From positions 1 through 64,000 of the forward strand of contig NZ_JNIJ01000012.1 in assembly GCF_000701345.1 (NCBI RefSeq): a stretch of 64,000 nucleotides of DNA, in the 5' to 3' direction. Source of the stretch: Bradyrhizobium sp. URHD0069 (GTDB lineage: Bacteria > Pseudomonadota > Alphaproteobacteria > Rhizobiales > Xanthobacteraceae). The translations under genes were made by a program, and so were the position numbers. The notes under the pieces are model-generated. The model ran no database searches. It worked only from the letters and a program-made list of their open reading frames with translations, and was not told where the DNA came from. The number at the start of each line of letters is the position of its first letter. Position 1 is the stretch's first letter. Shown here in pieces: positions 1 to 10,190 of this stretch.

Positions 1-152
<152 letters not shown>

Positions 153-162
153 TGAGCGCGTC

Positions 163-197
163 TACATCGCGCTCGATCCTCGACCGAGCGCGATGTA
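163..197. repeat. Inverted repeat / hairpin downstream of IS110 transposase
   Basis: Perfect 13-bp arms (163-175 tacatcgcgctcg, and 185-197) flank a 9-base loop just after the transposase stop codon. No T-run follows. It could be a structured right-end signal of the IS110-type element or a terminator; neither is proven. Confidence 0.55.
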
Positions 198-530
198 AAG
201 CCAACAGACCGGTGAGCGGGCGGGGTCAAGGCCGTCAGCCGCCGAAGGCGGTGGCGCCCAGCGCCAGCCTTGAGCCCGGCCGATTCACCGGTCTACCTTC
301 AGCACAGTTGCTCTCATGGGGTGAGACGGCGAGGGTTCTAGAAGTGATTTGGGTCAAACGGGAAGCGGAATATTTTTGCAAATGGGGCTGGACTACCCAA
401 ATCAGATTGATCCCGTTCAACAAATCGCCCCCTATAAATTCTCCGACCGGTCGACTAGTTTTTGCCCAAAACGGCCGGCAGCGGGGATATCCGACACGGT
501 AATGGAAAGTGGTCCAGCATCGATCTTCCA
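198..530. other. Intergenic stretch between IS110 end and valS
   Basis: About 330 bases without a credible gene. Open frames on both strands here lack ribosome-binding sites and resemble no known family. The region probably holds the outer end of the IS element and the 3' flank of valS. Confidence 0.5.
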
Positions 531-3398
531 CTATGCCGCGTTCTTCAGCCGCTCCAGCGCCTCGAGGATTTTGGTCTTGCGCGCTACCGCTGCCTCACGC
601 TTCTCCTTTTCCTCTTCGACGATGTCTTCCGGCGCGTTGGCGACGAATTTCTCGTTGCCGAGCTTGGCGTCGACCCGCTTGATGTCGGCCTCGGCTTTGG
701 CCAATTCCTTGTCGAGCCGGGCTCTCTCGGCCGAAAAATCGATCACACCCTTGAGCGGCAAGGCCGCGACCTCGCCGCGCACCAATAGCTGCACTGCGCC
801 CTCCGGCGCAGCATCGGCGAAGGAAATGTCGGCGAGCCGGGCCATGCGCTTGACGACATCGTTCCAGCGCTGCGCACGCCCTTTGGTTTCGGCGGACGCT
901 CCGGCCAGCACCAGCGGTATCAGCGTCGCCGGCGGAATATTCATCTCCGCGCGCACCGAGCGTATCGCGGTGACGAGATCGACGACCCAGCCGATTTCGG
1001 ATTCCGCGGCAGGGTCACTGAAGTCGGCAGCGTCGAAAGCAACAAGAACCGGCGGCATGAACGGATCACCCGGACTTGTGGTCGACATCAGCGCCAGTTG
1101 CGTCGGCGTAAGCTCGTCGCCCCTGCGTGACCATGGCGCCAGCGCCAGCAGGCCGGCGCGCTTTGCCGTCACCGCCCAGAGCTCTTCGGTGATGAAGGGC
1201 ATGAACGGGTGCAGCAGCTTCAGGATTTCGTCGCGCGCCCACGCCACCATGGCGCGGGTCTCAGACTTGGCGGCGCCCTCCTCGCCCATCAGCACGGGCT
1301 TCGCAAGTTCGAGATACCAGTCGCAATAGACGTTCCAGACGAAGCGATAGATAGCGCCCGCGGCATCGTTGAAGCGATAGGCTTCGATCGCCTCGGTCAC
1401 CTCGCGCGTGGCGCGCGCCGTCTCGTGCGCGATCCAGCGGTTCAGCGTTTCCTTCGCCTGGGTCGGATCGAACCCGGCAGGCAGGACGCAGGCGTTCATC
1501 TCGGCGAAACGGCAGGCATTCCACAGCTTGGTCGCGAAATTGCGGTAACCCTCGACGCGGCTGGTGGCGAGCTTGATGTCGCGGCCCTGCGCCGCCATCG
1601 CGGCAAGCGTGAAACGCAGCGCGTCGGCGCCGTAATCGTCGATCAGGTGCAAGGGGTCGATGACGTTGCCTTTCGACTTCGACATCTTGGCGCCCTTCTC
1701 GTCGCGGACGAGGGCGTGGATGTAGACCGTCGGGAACGGAACGTCCTTCATGAAGTGCAGGCCCATCATCATCATTCGGGCGACCCAGAAGAAAATGATG
1801 TCGAAGCCGGTGACGAGGACGTCGGTCGGATAGTAGCGCTTTACGTCGGTATCGTCGTCGGGCCAGCCCAGCGTCGAGAAGGGCCACAGCGCCGAGGAAA
1901 ACCAGGTGTCGAGCACATCTTCATCGCGTGTGATGAAACCTTCGCGCTTGGCGGGATCGAGCGCCATCTCCCGCCCCTGCTCGGGCGTAATGACTTCCTG
2001 CTCGGCGTAATAGCCAAGCGCGTTGCCGACGGCTTCCTCTTCGGTTTCGGCGACGAACACCTTGCCATCCGGCCCGTACCACGCCGGAATCTGATGACCC
2101 CACCAGAGCTGGCGGGAGATGCACCAGGGCTGGATGTTCTCCATCCACTCGAAGTAGGTCTTCTCCCAATTTTTCGGCACAAACGATGTCGCGCCGGTGC
2201 GCACCGCTTCAATGGCAGGCCGCGCCATGGTCTTGGCGTCGACGTACCATTGGTCGGTCAGGTACGGCTCGATGATGACGCCGGAGCGGTCACCGTGCGG
2301 CACCATGTGCGTGTTCGGCTCGGTCCTCTCCAGGAAACCGAAATCTTCCAGCCGCGCGAGGATCTGCTTGCGGGCGGCGAAGCGGTCGACGCCGTGCAAT
2401 TCCTCCGCAAGCTGCATCGAGCCTTCGGGCAATCCGCGCAGGTAATCTTCGTTGCCGACGAGGGCGAGACGGCCCTCCTGATCGAGCACATTGATCTGCG
2501 GCAGATTGTGCCGCCGTCCCACCTCGAAGTCGTTGAAGTCATGCGCCGGCGTCACCTTCACCGCGCCCGAGCCTTTTTCCGGATCGGAATATTCATCCGC
2601 CACGATTGGAATCTTGCGCCCCACAAGGGGCAGGATCACGTGCTTGCCGATGAGATGCGTGTATCGCTCATCGTCCGGATGCACCGCGACGGCGCTGTCG
2701 CCGAGCATGGTCTCGGGCCGCGTGGTGGCGACGACGATAAAGCTCGAGGGATCGTCGGGATTGAACGCCTTGTCTTCCAGCGGATAGCGCAAATACCACA
2801 GGCTGCCCTTGACCTCGACCTGCTGCACCTCGAGATCGGAAATCGCCGTGAGCAGCTTGGGATCCCAGTTCACCAGCCGCTTGTCTTTGTAGATCAGCCC
2901 TTCACGATGCAGCTCCACGAACACCTTGACGACCGCGCGCGACAGTCCTTCGTCCATGGTGAAGCGCTCGCGCGACCAGTCGCAGGACGCGCCAAGCCGC
3001 TTCAGCTGATTGACGATGACGCCGCCGCTCTCGGCCTTCCATTGCCAGACGCGCTCAAGAAACTTGGCCCGCCCCATGTCGCGCCGGCCCGGCTCCTGCC
3101 GCTCCAGCAATTGCCGCTCGACCACCATCTGGGTCGCGATGCCCGCGTGATCGGTGCCCGGCTGCCACAGCACATCGCGGCCGCGCATCCGCTCGAAGCG
3201 GCAGAGAATGTCCTGCAAGGTATTGTTGAGCGCATGGCCCATATGCAGCGAACCCGTCACGTTTGGTGGCGGGATCACCATCGTGAACGGTTTTGCGTTC
3301 CGCCGCTCGGGGCGGCCGGCCTTGAATGCGCCGGCTTCCTCCCAGATGCGGGACATGCGGCCTTCGATATCGGCAGGCTGGTAGTTTTTCTCGATCAT
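531..3398 (-). CDS. valS: Valyl-tRNA synthetase
   Basis: Class I aminoacyl-tRNA synthetase that charges tRNA-Val in the cytoplasm and edits mis-activated threonine. The protein is 955 residues, normal for bacterial ValRS. The ATP-binding HIGH motif appears as HMGH at residues 52-55, after the typical PPPNVTG stretch, and the KMSKS loop is at 571-575. The CP1 editing domain lies between them. The last ~70 residues are rich in Lys, Glu and Ala, as expected for the C-terminal coiled-coil arm that touches the tRNA. The start ATG at 3398 opens the conserved N-terminus ([10 protein letters not shown]). The popZ-like gene lies 132 bp upstream on the same strand. No T-box leader is seen. Confidence 0.97.
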   Translation of the reverse strand: MIEKNYQPADIEGRMSRIWEEAGAFKAGRPERRNAKPFTMVIPPPNVTGSLHMGHALNNTLQDILCRFERMRGRDVLWQPGTDHAGIATQMVVERQLLERQEPGRRDMGRAKFLERVWQWKAESGGVIVNQLKRLGASCDWSRERFTMDEGLSRAVVKVFVELHREGLIYKDKRLVNWDPKLLTAISDLEVQQVEVKGSLWYLRYPLEDKAFNPDDPSSFIVVATTRPETMLGDSAVAVHPDDERYTHLIGKHVILPLVGRKIPIVADEYSDPEKGSGAVKVTPAHDFNDFEVGRRHNLPQINVLDQEGRLALVGNEDYLRGLPEGSMQLAEELHGVDRFAARKQILARLEDFGFLERTEPNTHMVPHGDRSGVIIEPYLTDQWYVDAKTMARPAIEAVRTGATSFVPKNWEKTYFEWMENIQPWCISRQLWWGHQIPAWYGPDGKVFVAETEEEAVGNALGYYAEQEVITPEQGREMALDPAKREGFITRDEDVLDTWFSSALWPFSTLGWPDDDTDVKRYYPTDVLVTGFDIIFFWVARMMMMGLHFMKDVPFPTVYIHALVRDEKGAKMSKSKGNVIDPLHLIDDYGADALRFTLAAMAAQGRDIKLATSRVEGYRNFATKLWNACRFAEMNACVLPAGFDPTQAKETLNRWIAHETARATREVTEAIEAYRFNDAAGAIYRFVWNVYCDWYLELAKPVLMGEEGAAKSETRAMVAWARDEILKLLHPFMPFITEELWAVTAKRAGLLALAPWSRRGDELTPTQLALMSTTSPGDPFMPPVLVAFDAADFSDPAAESEIGWVVDLVTAIRSVRAEMNIPPATLIPLVLAGASAETKGRAQRWNDVVKRMARLADISFADAAPEGAVQLLVRGEVAALPLKGVIDFSAERARLDKELAKAEADIKRVDAKLGNEKFVANAPEDIVEEEKEKREAAVARKTKILEALERLKNAA

Positions 3399-3507
3399 GA
3401 CGCTGCAATCGGGGATGTGGAGTGGGCTAGAAAGCCGCCGGAACGCGCCAAGTCAACACGACAGGCCCGTCGAAAGCTCAGATAACGTCTGATGTGGTGG
3501 CTGAATT

Positions 3508-3526
3508 GGGGCTTGCAATCAGCCCC
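3508..3526 (-). terminator. Possible terminator hairpin between popZ-like gene and valS
   Basis: A 6-bp GC-rich stem (ggggct/agcccc) with a 7-base loop sits just after the stop of the popZ-like gene on the minus strand. There is no clear U-run, so termination may be weak and read-through into valS possible. Confidence 0.3.
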
Positions 3527-3530
3527 AGAG

Positions 3531-4325
3531 CTAACGCCCGCGCGAAACCCGCTCGATTTCGGCCTTGACGATGCGCTCCACCAGCCCGGGCAGGTTATCG
3601 TCCAGCCAGGATTTCAGCATCGGCCGCAGCATTTCCTTGACGAGATCTTCCAGCGTCCGCGCGTTGTTGCTGAGCACGGTATTGGCAAGGGTATGGAAGG
3701 CGGATTCGACGGCCGCCACCGTCGAGCGCGACAGGATCTGCGGAGGAGTCGGGGCCGCCGCGGAGGTTTCAAACGTTGGCGCTTCGTATGCGGCCTGCCG
3801 ATGCATCGCCTTGGCCGCCGCGGTTTCGGCAAATTCGAGATCGTCCTCAGGTTCGGCTTTGTGGAACGAAGGCTGCGGCGGATCCGGCAGCGCCATTTCA
3901 TCGGTGAGCTCGAACACATCACCGTCGAGCAGGGGCGGCCTTATCTCGTCCGCGGATGTCGCTTCATCGAGGCCCGACAGCAAGGCGTCAATGTCGTCCT
4001 GACCGTTGGACGCAGCGGGCGCAGGTGCCGGCGCGGGAGGTGGAGGTGGTGCGACGCGAGGGGCGGCCTTGACGGGTGGCGCCGACACCTTTGCAGCCGC
4101 GGCTTGTGCTGCTGGAATGGCCGACGGCGGAATATCTTTCATCGCGGGCGCTTTGGCTGGCGGCGCCGCTGCGACAAGCTTCTCAGGTTTCGCGGGTGCT
4201 GTGGGCGCCGGGCTAGCGGGCTTTTCGGCGGCCGGCGGCTTGGCCTCGTCGTCGGCAATGATGCGCCGGATCGACGCCAGAATCTCCTCCATCGAGGGCT
4301 CTTGGACCTTTGCAGGCTGCGTCAT
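3531..4325 (-). CDS. popZ: PopZ-like polar organizing protein (DUF2497 family)
   Basis: Probable polar scaffold protein. In Caulobacter, PopZ forms a polar matrix that anchors the chromosome-partition complex. The three-part PopZ layout is visible in 264 residues: a conserved N-terminal helix (SMEEILASIRRIIADDE, about 8-24), a long low-complexity Pro/Ala/Glu-rich middle that should be disordered, and a conserved C-terminal oligomerisation helix region of ~70 residues (NNARTLEDLVKEMLRPMLKSWLDDN is partly conserved across the DUF2497 family). The ATG at 4325 is preferred over a GTG four codons upstream because it places the conserved N-terminus directly and has a GGGG stretch at ribosome-binding distance. 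It lies between tolC-like and valS genes on the same strand. Confidence 0.85.
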   Translation of the reverse strand: MTQPAKVQEPSMEEILASIRRIIADDEAKPPAAEKPASPAPTAPAKPEKLVAAAPPAKAPAMKDIPPSAIPAAQAAAAKVSAPPVKAAPRVAPPPPPAPAPAPAASNGQDDIDALLSGLDEATSADEIRPPLLDGDVFELTDEMALPDPPQPSFHKAEPEDDLEFAETAAAKAMHRQAAYEAPTFETSAAAPTPPQILSRSTVAAVESAFHTLANTVLSNNARTLEDLVKEMLRPMLKSWLDDNLPGLVERIVKAEIERVSRGR

Positions 4326-4337
4326 TTCCGACCCCAC

Positions 4338-4773
4338 ATCATCAACGCGCTCGTATGCGTTTTAACACCAAGCACGAGAGGATTTTCCAATTCCGGATGT
4401 GCAGGCCAGGATTTTCATCGCACAACCCTGACTTGTCCCCAGATCAAGCGCCGCTCGACACATCGTGCGGGACCCGCCCCTGCTCCGGGCACTGAAACGT
4501 CGCGGCGCGAATCGCTCTGCTGCCCCTAAGAAACGTACGTCATGGCAACAAATGATTGCAAGCAACGCCGCCGCGCTTGATGCGGCAAAACATACCCTCG
4601 TGCTTGACTCGGGGTTGTGGGCGGTTTGGCGAAAAGATCGTGCGCGTTTTCAGTAATTTGAAACGTGATCTCGGGACAAACCGAGGCATTTGTCCGGCAA
4701 AACCGGACTCCCCTTTGTTGATCGCGTTCCAGGGATCTCGTTGCTCTCTCAACCGACACCGACGCTATCGCGA
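4338..4773. other. Intergenic region between tolC-like and popZ-like genes
   Basis: About 430 bases. A small hairpin at 4692-4708 (gtccgg/ccggac, 5-base loop) could end the tolC transcript; a run of T is lacking. The short open frames in this interval have no ribosome-binding site and resemble nothing. It presumably also holds the popZ promoter. Confidence 0.45.
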
Positions 4774-6189
4774 TCAGCGACCGTCGGGCGTGCGAACGCC
4801 GTACCAGCTATCGCGCACCTGCTTATAATGCACACTCGGGTCGTAGACGTTGGTAGCGAGATTCATCACCTGCGGCGAGAGCCGTCCCACCGCGTTCAAG
4901 ACGGCATAGGATGCGACCACGCGATCATGCTGCGCAGTGACTAACGCGACACGGGCGTTGACCAGCGCCTGCTGGGCGTTCAGCACGTCGAGCGTGGTTC
5001 GCTGCCCGGCCTTGGCTTCTTCACGCACGCCGTTGAGTGCGATCTCCGATGCACTGACCTGTGCTTGCGCCGACGCAACCTGCGCCTTGCCCGCCACCAG
5101 TTGCCCCCATGCGGTAACAACGTTGGCACGAGTCTGGTCGCGAACCTGTTCGAGAACGAGGCGCTGCTGAGCCAATGATTCCTTCGATTGACGGATCAAC
5201 GAGTACTCGGCGCCGCCCTGATATATGGGCACCGAAAGCTGCGCGACCGCCGAGGCGCCAAACGACCTGAAGACCGTCAGGGTCTGTTCATAGGATTGCT
5301 GCACCGAGGCCTGCAAAGTGACCGAGGGCAGCAGCGCGCCCTCATTCACCTTGACCTGAAGAAAAGTGACATCGATCCCGAACATCGCCGCAGTCACGTT
5401 CGGATTCTGGATCAAACCGAGATCGACCGCGGCGGGCAGCGTTCCCGGCGAATAGCGATCCACCGGGGAGCCCGGGGCCAGTTGTCCCGGTTCATTGCCG
5501 ATGATGCGGCGGAAGTTTGCTCGTGTCGTCGTCAGATTGGCTTCAGCGGTCAAGAGTTGCGTCTTGCCGGCGGCAAGCTGCGCTTCCGACTGCGCGACGT
5601 CGGTGCGGGTGACCTCGCCGACGTTGAAGCGATCGCGGGTCTGTTTCAAGGTCTGTTCGAGAACGCGCACGTTGCTGCGCTGAACCTCGACGATTGCGGA
5701 ATCGCGTAAGTAGTCCATGTAGATGGTAGCGGCCGAGAGCAGAACCGACTGTTCGAGAACCCGCAAGCCCTCGCGGGCGCCGGAGACCTGGCTCTCCGCC
5801 GCCCGGGTTCTGTTGGCGGTTTGCTGGCCATTGAAAACCGTCTGCGTGACGGTGAGGCCAACGCTCCGCGGCGCGTTGGTGCCGTTATTTATAAACGCGC
5901 CAGTCCCGCCGCCCAGGTTGGTAAGGGTATCGGTATATTGGTATCCGGCGCTGGCCGTGAGCGCGACGCGAGGGCGATAGCCCGAAAGCGCCTGAGGCAC
6001 GTTTTCGTCCGTGGCCCGCACCTGTGCGCGCTGCGAGTTAAGCTGCGGGTTGTTCTGGTACGAGCGCACCAGCGCAGCCTCGATGGTATCGGCCAAGGCT
6101 AGCGTCGGGCCCAAATATCCCATCAGGAGGACCGCAGCCGCAGCTCCGGTAACGACCTTCACCCCACGCATTCCTGGCAATCCATTCAT
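4774..6189 (-). CDS. tolC: TolC family outer-membrane efflux protein
   Basis: Outer-membrane channel of the TolC family, the exit duct for type I secretion and multidrug efflux. The 471-residue protein has an N-terminal signal peptide (hydrophobic stretch to about residue 33, ending ALA-DTIE) and two repeated OEP halves. The typical N-terminal motif IEAALVRSYQNNPQLNSQRA, long Ala/Gln/Glu-rich helices and a YxVLxAxGRL-type ending (YAVLNAVGRL) are present. No lipobox Cys is seen, unlike the NodT-type protein at 33.7-35.2 kb. The pcm-like gene lies 188 bp upstream on the same strand, a pairing I regard as usual in Bradyrhizobium relatives. The ribosome-binding site at 6189 is weak; an internal ATG six codons later has no better one. 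Confidence 0.9.
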   Translation of the reverse strand: MNGLPGMRGVKVVTGAAAAVLLMGYLGPTLALADTIEAALVRSYQNNPQLNSQRAQVRATDENVPQALSGYRPRVALTASAGYQYTDTLTNLGGGTGAFINNGTNAPRSVGLTVTQTVFNGQQTANRTRAAESQVSGAREGLRVLEQSVLLSAATIYMDYLRDSAIVEVQRSNVRVLEQTLKQTRDRFNVGEVTRTDVAQSEAQLAAGKTQLLTAEANLTTTRANFRRIIGNEPGQLAPGSPVDRYSPGTLPAAVDLGLIQNPNVTAAMFGIDVTFLQVKVNEGALLPSVTLQASVQQSYEQTLTVFRSFGASAVAQLSVPIYQGGAEYSLIRQSKESLAQQRLVLEQVRDQTRANVVTAWGQLVAGKAQVASAQAQVSASEIALNGVREEAKAGQRTTLDVLNAQQALVNARVALVTAQHDRVVASYAVLNAVGRLSPQVMNLATNVYDPSVHYKQVRDSWYGVRTPDGR

Positions 6190-6376
6190 ACCGTTAGCCG
6201 GTCACGCCGCTTGAACCGGGTAGCGGCCAAATTCCGAGTCAGTCTCTCCGCACCATATTCCCCGCGCAAGCAGGCCGGAACCCCGCAGCGGCGAAACGAA
6301 GCGGAAACTCTTCACCTGCGGCATCCGGGCCACACCTCCGGATCCAGGGCAGGATTTGGATTTCGGCAGCGAAAGG

Positions 6377-7042
6377 CTAGAAAACGAACGCGGGGAGCCG
6401 TTCGAGGCCCGGCAAGACCGGAACCGACGCGTCGAAAAGCGGCCGGTTCCCGAAATCGCCATGGGAACGCGTCACGATCGCGGCCCGCGGCGGCTGTGTC
6501 ATGGCGAAAACCCCGACCAGCCGGCCGCCTTCCCCAAGCTGTCCGCAGAGGCGGTCGGGCACGATCTCGGTCGCCCCATCGAGCACGATCACGTCGTAGG
6601 GAGCGTTCGCCGGGTCCCCAGCGGCCGGCGCGGCAGCCCGGAATGTCACATTTCCAAGCCCGAGCTGGGCCAGAACATCCCTCGCCTTCGCGGCCTGCGC
6701 CGGGTTGGTTTCGGTCGCCGTCACACGTGCGGCAAGCCTGGCAACCAGGGCAGCCGCATATCCGGTCGCGCAGCCGGCCACCAAAACATTGTCGGTATCC
6801 CTGATGTCGGCGGCCTGCAGCATTTTCGCCAACACCGCGGGTTTGATCAGGAAGCGCTTCGCGGAAGCCTCTTCACTGATATCGAGATTGAGATCCAGAT
6901 AGGCCAGCGCGCGCTTATTTTCCGGAACGAATGCCTCGCGCGGCACGGCAAGCATCGCATCGAGGATCCTGATATCTGTGACGTCGCTGGGGCGCACCTG
7001 GCCATCGACCATGTTTTGGCGCGCGGTCGAAAAACCAAACAT
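6377..7042 (-). CDS. pcm: Protein-L-isoaspartate O-methyltransferase family protein
   Basis: SAM-dependent methyltransferase of the PCMT family, which would repair isoaspartyl damage in proteins. The 221-residue protein has the family N-terminus (MVDGQVRPSDVTD, DAMLAVPREAFVPE) and a Rossmann SAM-binding segment around residue 85 (VAGCATGYAAALVARL). The usual glycine-rich motif I (GTGSGY-like) is changed to GCATGY, so activity as a classical PCMT is not assured. The reading frame stays open about 57 codons further upstream, but homologues start at MFGFSTARQNM, so ATG 7042 is chosen. tolC follows on the same strand. Confidence 0.82.
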   Translation of the reverse strand: MFGFSTARQNMVDGQVRPSDVTDIRILDAMLAVPREAFVPENKRALAYLDLNLDISEEASAKRFLIKPAVLAKMLQAADIRDTDNVLVAGCATGYAAALVARLAARVTATETNPAQAAKARDVLAQLGLGNVTFRAAAPAAGDPANAPYDVIVLDGATEIVPDRLCGQLGEGGRLVGVFAMTQPPRAAIVTRSHGDFGNRPLFDASVPVLPGLERLPAFVF

Positions 7043-7193
7043 TGAGGGACCCTGAGAGTCGCGGGCATGGCCGCGGGAGGAGCTAGAACCCCGGCATCTT
7101 TGGTACAAGGTGCGCCAAAACGCAACACGGCGAAATCGCCGGCCCAAGTCGGCGATCCGCCATCCCCTCATAACACTGCTGGTTTGAAGCGAT

Positions 7194-7373
7194 CTATTCG
7201 ATGGTAACCGCAAGCCGCCCGATCAGCCTTGCAACCTCATCCAGCTGCTCGGAATCGTGGTTCTCAACGGCTCGCGCCAGCCGAATGAGACATTCCTCGT
7301 CGCTCATTGCGGGTAGGTCGCTCGGAACGATCGACGGCACCGGCCTCACGAGGTCGGTCGGGATATCTGGCAT
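7194..7373 (-). CDS. Small acidic protein, unknown function (59 aa)
   Basis: A 59-residue frame preceded by a strong ribosome-binding site (GAGGTGA, 4 bases before the ATG at 7373). The N-terminus is Pro-rich (MPDIPTDLVRPVPSIVPSD), followed by a single acidic amphipathic helix. No signal peptide, Cys pairs or known domain. I do not recognise a family. The pcm-like gene lies about 150 bp downstream on the same strand. Confidence 0.65.
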   Translation of the reverse strand: MPDIPTDLVRPVPSIVPSDLPAMSDEECLIRLARAVENHDSEQLDEVARLIGRLAVTIE

Positions 7374-7585
7374 CGAATCACCTCAACGGCTCAAATCCGG
7401 CATGGTCGAGCATCGTCGGGGAATACGTCCTTTTGGCGCTCGGTTCGTGGCACGGAGAAGCCGCTGGATCTCCAAAGACGTGGCGGACCGCGAGTCATGT
7501 TCAGTCGAAATGGGTCGCAAATGATTGTGGCGCAGGTCGTTTCCGTTCCCCATTAATGCCGCGCCGGAATGGCCTATTTCGTCCT

Positions 7586-7612
7586 TTGCAAGCCTCGGAG
7601 GCTTTGTTATAC
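7586..7612 (+). promoter_or_regulatory. Candidate promoter of tRNA-Asn
   Basis: TTGCAA (7586-7591) and TTATAC (7607-7612) are separated by 15 bases and lie about 30 bases before the mature tRNA-Asn 5' end. The short spacer makes this only a reasonable sigma-70-type candidate. Confidence 0.4.
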
Positions 7613-7641
7613 GCTGCCCGTCGCGAACAGGTTTCGCCTAT

Positions 7642-7716
7642 TCCTCGGTAGCTCAGCGGTAGAGCATTCGACTGTTAATCGAATGGTCGCTGGTTCGAAT
7701 CCAGCCCGGGGAGCCA
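7642..7716 (+). tRNA. tRNA-Asn (GTT)
   Basis: A complete cloverleaf with acceptor arms TCCTCGG / CCGGGGA, D-arm GCTCAGCGGTAGAGC, anticodon GTT in the loop CTGTTAA, T-arm TGGTTCGAATCCA and an encoded CCA end. Length is 75 bases. Confidence 0.97.
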
Positions 7717-7867
7717 GAGCCTTTTCTACGCTACGGCGCGATGCCGCGCGGCAGCATGCGAAATGTCCCGTAAGCCACGATACGCTTGCCTTGAGGGACG
7801 ACGGACCGGTTTAGAGCAATCTCAAAGCACTTAGGGCAATCCAGGAGGAGCGATTCTTACGAACTTC

Positions 7868-9202
7868 GTGTTCGTCGCAAGAGCAAAGGCATGTCGGATG
7901 CGCACCACATCCCTCGCGGTACTATTGCTCCTATCATATGTTTTCGCGGTAATTGCTGCTCGGGCCGTTGATGAAGACGCTGGCGTCGCTCCACCGCCCG
8001 TGGTGGCGCCCGGGCAGGCACCGCCCCTGCCCAAGCCGGGCCCGCTGGCCGAGCCGCGCTCATCAAGCCAGGTCGGCTTTCCCACGGTCTTGACCGAGTA
8101 TGTTATCTCGCCGGCCACGCTCAGGCCTGCCAGAGTTGCATTGGGTCAGAAGCTGTTCTTCGAGCCGAGGCTCTCAGGTAATGGCACTGTCGCCTGCGCC
8201 ACCTGCCACGATCCGGATCGCGCTTTCGCCGACAGCAGGCCCGTGTCAGTCGGCATCCACGGCCGCGTCGGCCAACGCAACGCCCCAACCGTGTTGAATG
8301 CGCTCTATAACAAGACACAGTTTTGGGACGGCCGGGTCACTACGCTGGAGCAGCAGGCGGCACTGCCGATTACGAATCCTTTCGAGATGGGCTCGGCCAG
8401 CATCGGCGATGCTGTGTCCAGGATCGCCGAGGACAAGGACTATCAGACCCAATTTATGCAGGCCTTCGGCCGGGGCGCGAATGAGCAGGATATGGTGAGC
8501 GCCATCGCAGCGTACGAACGGACGCTGGCCTCATTCGATTCTCCCTTCGACCATTTCATCGCGGGAGATGCAAACGCCATCAGCGACTCGGCCAAACGCG
8601 GTTGGCAATTGTTCAACGCCAAGGCCCGTTGCCAGCTCTGCCATGCTTTGACGGACAATCAGCCGGATGTAACCCTCTTCATGGATAACGATTTTCACAA
8701 CATTGGCATCGGAATCCTCCGGCATAACGTAGCCGCCCTTGCGCAGCAGGCTGAGCGCGAGCTGGCGCAAGGCAATCTGCCGGATGTCGACGTCGCGGCG
8801 ATTACGAAAGATATGTCGGTTCTCGGGCGCTTCCTCGTTACGAGAAAGCAGAAGGATATCGCGGCATTCAAGACGCCGAACCTGCGAAATGTCCTCGTGA
8901 CCGGGCCTTACTTCCACGACGGGTCGATGCAAACACTGTGGGATGTCATGGATCATTACAACAAGGGTGATGGAATCACTAACCCCTGGCTCGACAAGGA
9001 CATGCAGCCGTTGGCGTTGACGGAGCCGGAGATCGATGACGTGGTGGCCTTGCTTGCCTCACTGACAAGCCCCCAATACAAAGAAGTTGGTGATCAGGAG
9101 CATGCACGGCAACTCGCTCTATCCAAAGTGAGCCGCCCACAGCGGGACACCGCGCGAGCATTCGGCCCGAAGCCGAAGCAGCCACCGCCACCTCCGTTTT
9201 GA
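7868..9202 (+). CDS. Di-haem cytochrome c peroxidase (MauG/CcpA family)
   Basis: Periplasmic di-haem peroxidase family protein that reduces hydrogen peroxide with electrons from cytochrome c, or a MauG-like relative. Residues 11-33 form a signal peptide/anchor. A Pro-rich spacer follows, then two covalent haem sites: CATCH at 110-114 and CQLCH at 255-259. The family motif LGQKLFFEPRLS precedes the first haem. The C-terminus is Pro-rich (PKQPPPPPF). The start is uncertain. GTG 7868 lies 19 bases after a strong AGGAGG (7843-7848), an over-long spacing. ATG 7898 gives a cleaner signal peptide but has no clear Shine-Dalgarno. tRNA-Asn lies upstream; no operon partner is seen. Confidence 0.92.
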   Translation: MFVARAKACRMRTTSLAVLLLLSYVFAVIAARAVDEDAGVAPPPVVAPGQAPPLPKPGPLAEPRSSSQVGFPTVLTEYVISPATLRPARVALGQKLFFEPRLSGNGTVACATCHDPDRAFADSRPVSVGIHGRVGQRNAPTVLNALYNKTQFWDGRVTTLEQQAALPITNPFEMGSASIGDAVSRIAEDKDYQTQFMQAFGRGANEQDMVSAIAAYERTLASFDSPFDHFIAGDANAISDSAKRGWQLFNAKARCQLCHALTDNQPDVTLFMDNDFHNIGIGILRHNVAALAQQAERELAQGNLPDVDVAAITKDMSVLGRFLVTRKQKDIAAFKTPNLRNVLVTGPYFHDGSMQTLWDVMDHYNKGDGITNPWLDKDMQPLALTEPEIDDVVALLASLTSPQYKEVGDQEHARQLALSKVSRPQRDTARAFGPKPKQPPPPPF

Positions 9203-9759
9203 TTGTTCGTTGGGATTTCCGGAAAACCCAAGTTAAGGCAGAGCCGACAGGAACGGGGTGGACAATTCATTTGCCGTTGCCGGCCTTGGATTGCTCATGC
9301 TCGCTTTCGGCTAGCGCTGCCGCAACTTGTCGCTCACCTCTCCTCATCCGGATGCGCCGCTGAACTATGTCGCGTCGCGCCCTGTCCCAGGTTGAATTTA
9401 TTTCGCAAATCCACGTCGTTGGACTCTGAGCTTTGTTGCGCTCTCAGCCGCGGAAAAACGAGGAGGAGCAAAAGCGTCGATGCTCGCTCCGTGTGTGGCG
9501 CTTGGCAACGACCATCGTCGATACTGAAGCACATTTACGAAGACGCTTACGGCTTTCCACACTGAACGATCGCCGATCAGGGGCGACACGTTGCTCGATG
9601 GAATCAGTTGCTCGATAAGAAATCAAACGGCACAGGGCTTCATATGATCGTCATACTTCAAAATTGATTGATACTTGATTGATGACTGCGGCGCATCGAT
9701 CCCTGATATCCCACCTCGGCTGCGGGGCCCAAGCTGAAACGAGAAAGAACAAAGAGAAC
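9203..9759. other. Long intergenic region before DUF3551 gene
   Basis: About 560 bases with no supportable gene. Its last part is AT-richer and carries a tandem motif (ttgattgata, then cttgattgat, near 9662-9681), probably part of the promoter region of the DUF3551 gene. The short frames present lack ribosome-binding sites. Confidence 0.45.
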
Positions 9760-10086
9760 ATGATGAAAGAGCTTTTGAAAGCAGCAACCGCCTCCGCTGC
9801 GGCGTTAGTCGCGGCGCTCACTTTTGGTGCAATGATCGCGCCTGAGGCACGCGCTGCCGAGTTTTGCCGCATGGATGTCTCCGGGCATATGACGAGCTGC
9901 GGCTTCGATAGCATGGCGCAATGCCAGGCAGCATCGTCCGGTATCGGCGGCGATTGTTTCCGCGATCCGTACCTCAACGACAGCAAGAACGCTAACGACA
10001 GCAAGAACGCTTATGCCTATCACCCGAAGTCCTCCCGTTCGAGGCGCGGCTCGCCTGCTCCCGGAAAGGCGGCTGACACCTACTAG
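9760..10086 (+). CDS. DUF3551-like small secreted protein
   Basis: A 108-residue exported protein of unknown function. ATG 9760 (or the adjacent ATG 9763) follows a GAGAA-type ribosome-binding site. A signal peptide runs to about residue 35 (PEARAA-EFC). The mature part has the DUF3551 pattern of spaced cysteines (FCRMDV, SCGFDSMAQCQAA, DCF) seen in many small Bradyrhizobium proteins. A near-perfect tandem repeat (NDSKNA, twice) and a basic Ser/Arg-rich tail follow. A second family member lies at 23.6 kb. Confidence 0.75.
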   Translation: MMKELLKAATASAAALVAALTFGAMIAPEARAAEFCRMDVSGHMTSCGFDSMAQCQAASSGIGGDCFRDPYLNDSKNANDSKNAYAYHPKSSRSRRGSPAPGKAADTY

Positions 10087-10190
10087 GGAAGCGGAGCGGG
10101 TGCTTGATCGGGCGCTAGCTGTGAAAAAATTGCGGCTTGTGCCGCGCTCGGGTGGAACGAAAGGCAGCTAAGTCGTTTTGTATTTCCGCC

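Noticed and set aside
1209..3485. 758-codon open frame on the plus strand across valS
   Set aside because: It is the antisense shadow of the valS gene; the product is Arg/His/Asp-rich and resembles no family, while the minus strand encodes a complete ValRS.
4432..4449. Palindrome cttgtccccagatcaag as a second FixK/FNR box
   Set aside because: The half-sites are one base too far apart (TTG-N9-CAA rather than TTG-N8-CAA) and one half deviates, so it does not meet the consensus.
9655..9685. Repeated ttgattgat motifs as an FNR-type site
   Set aside because: They are direct, not inverted, half-sites; no TCAA partner lies at the right distance.
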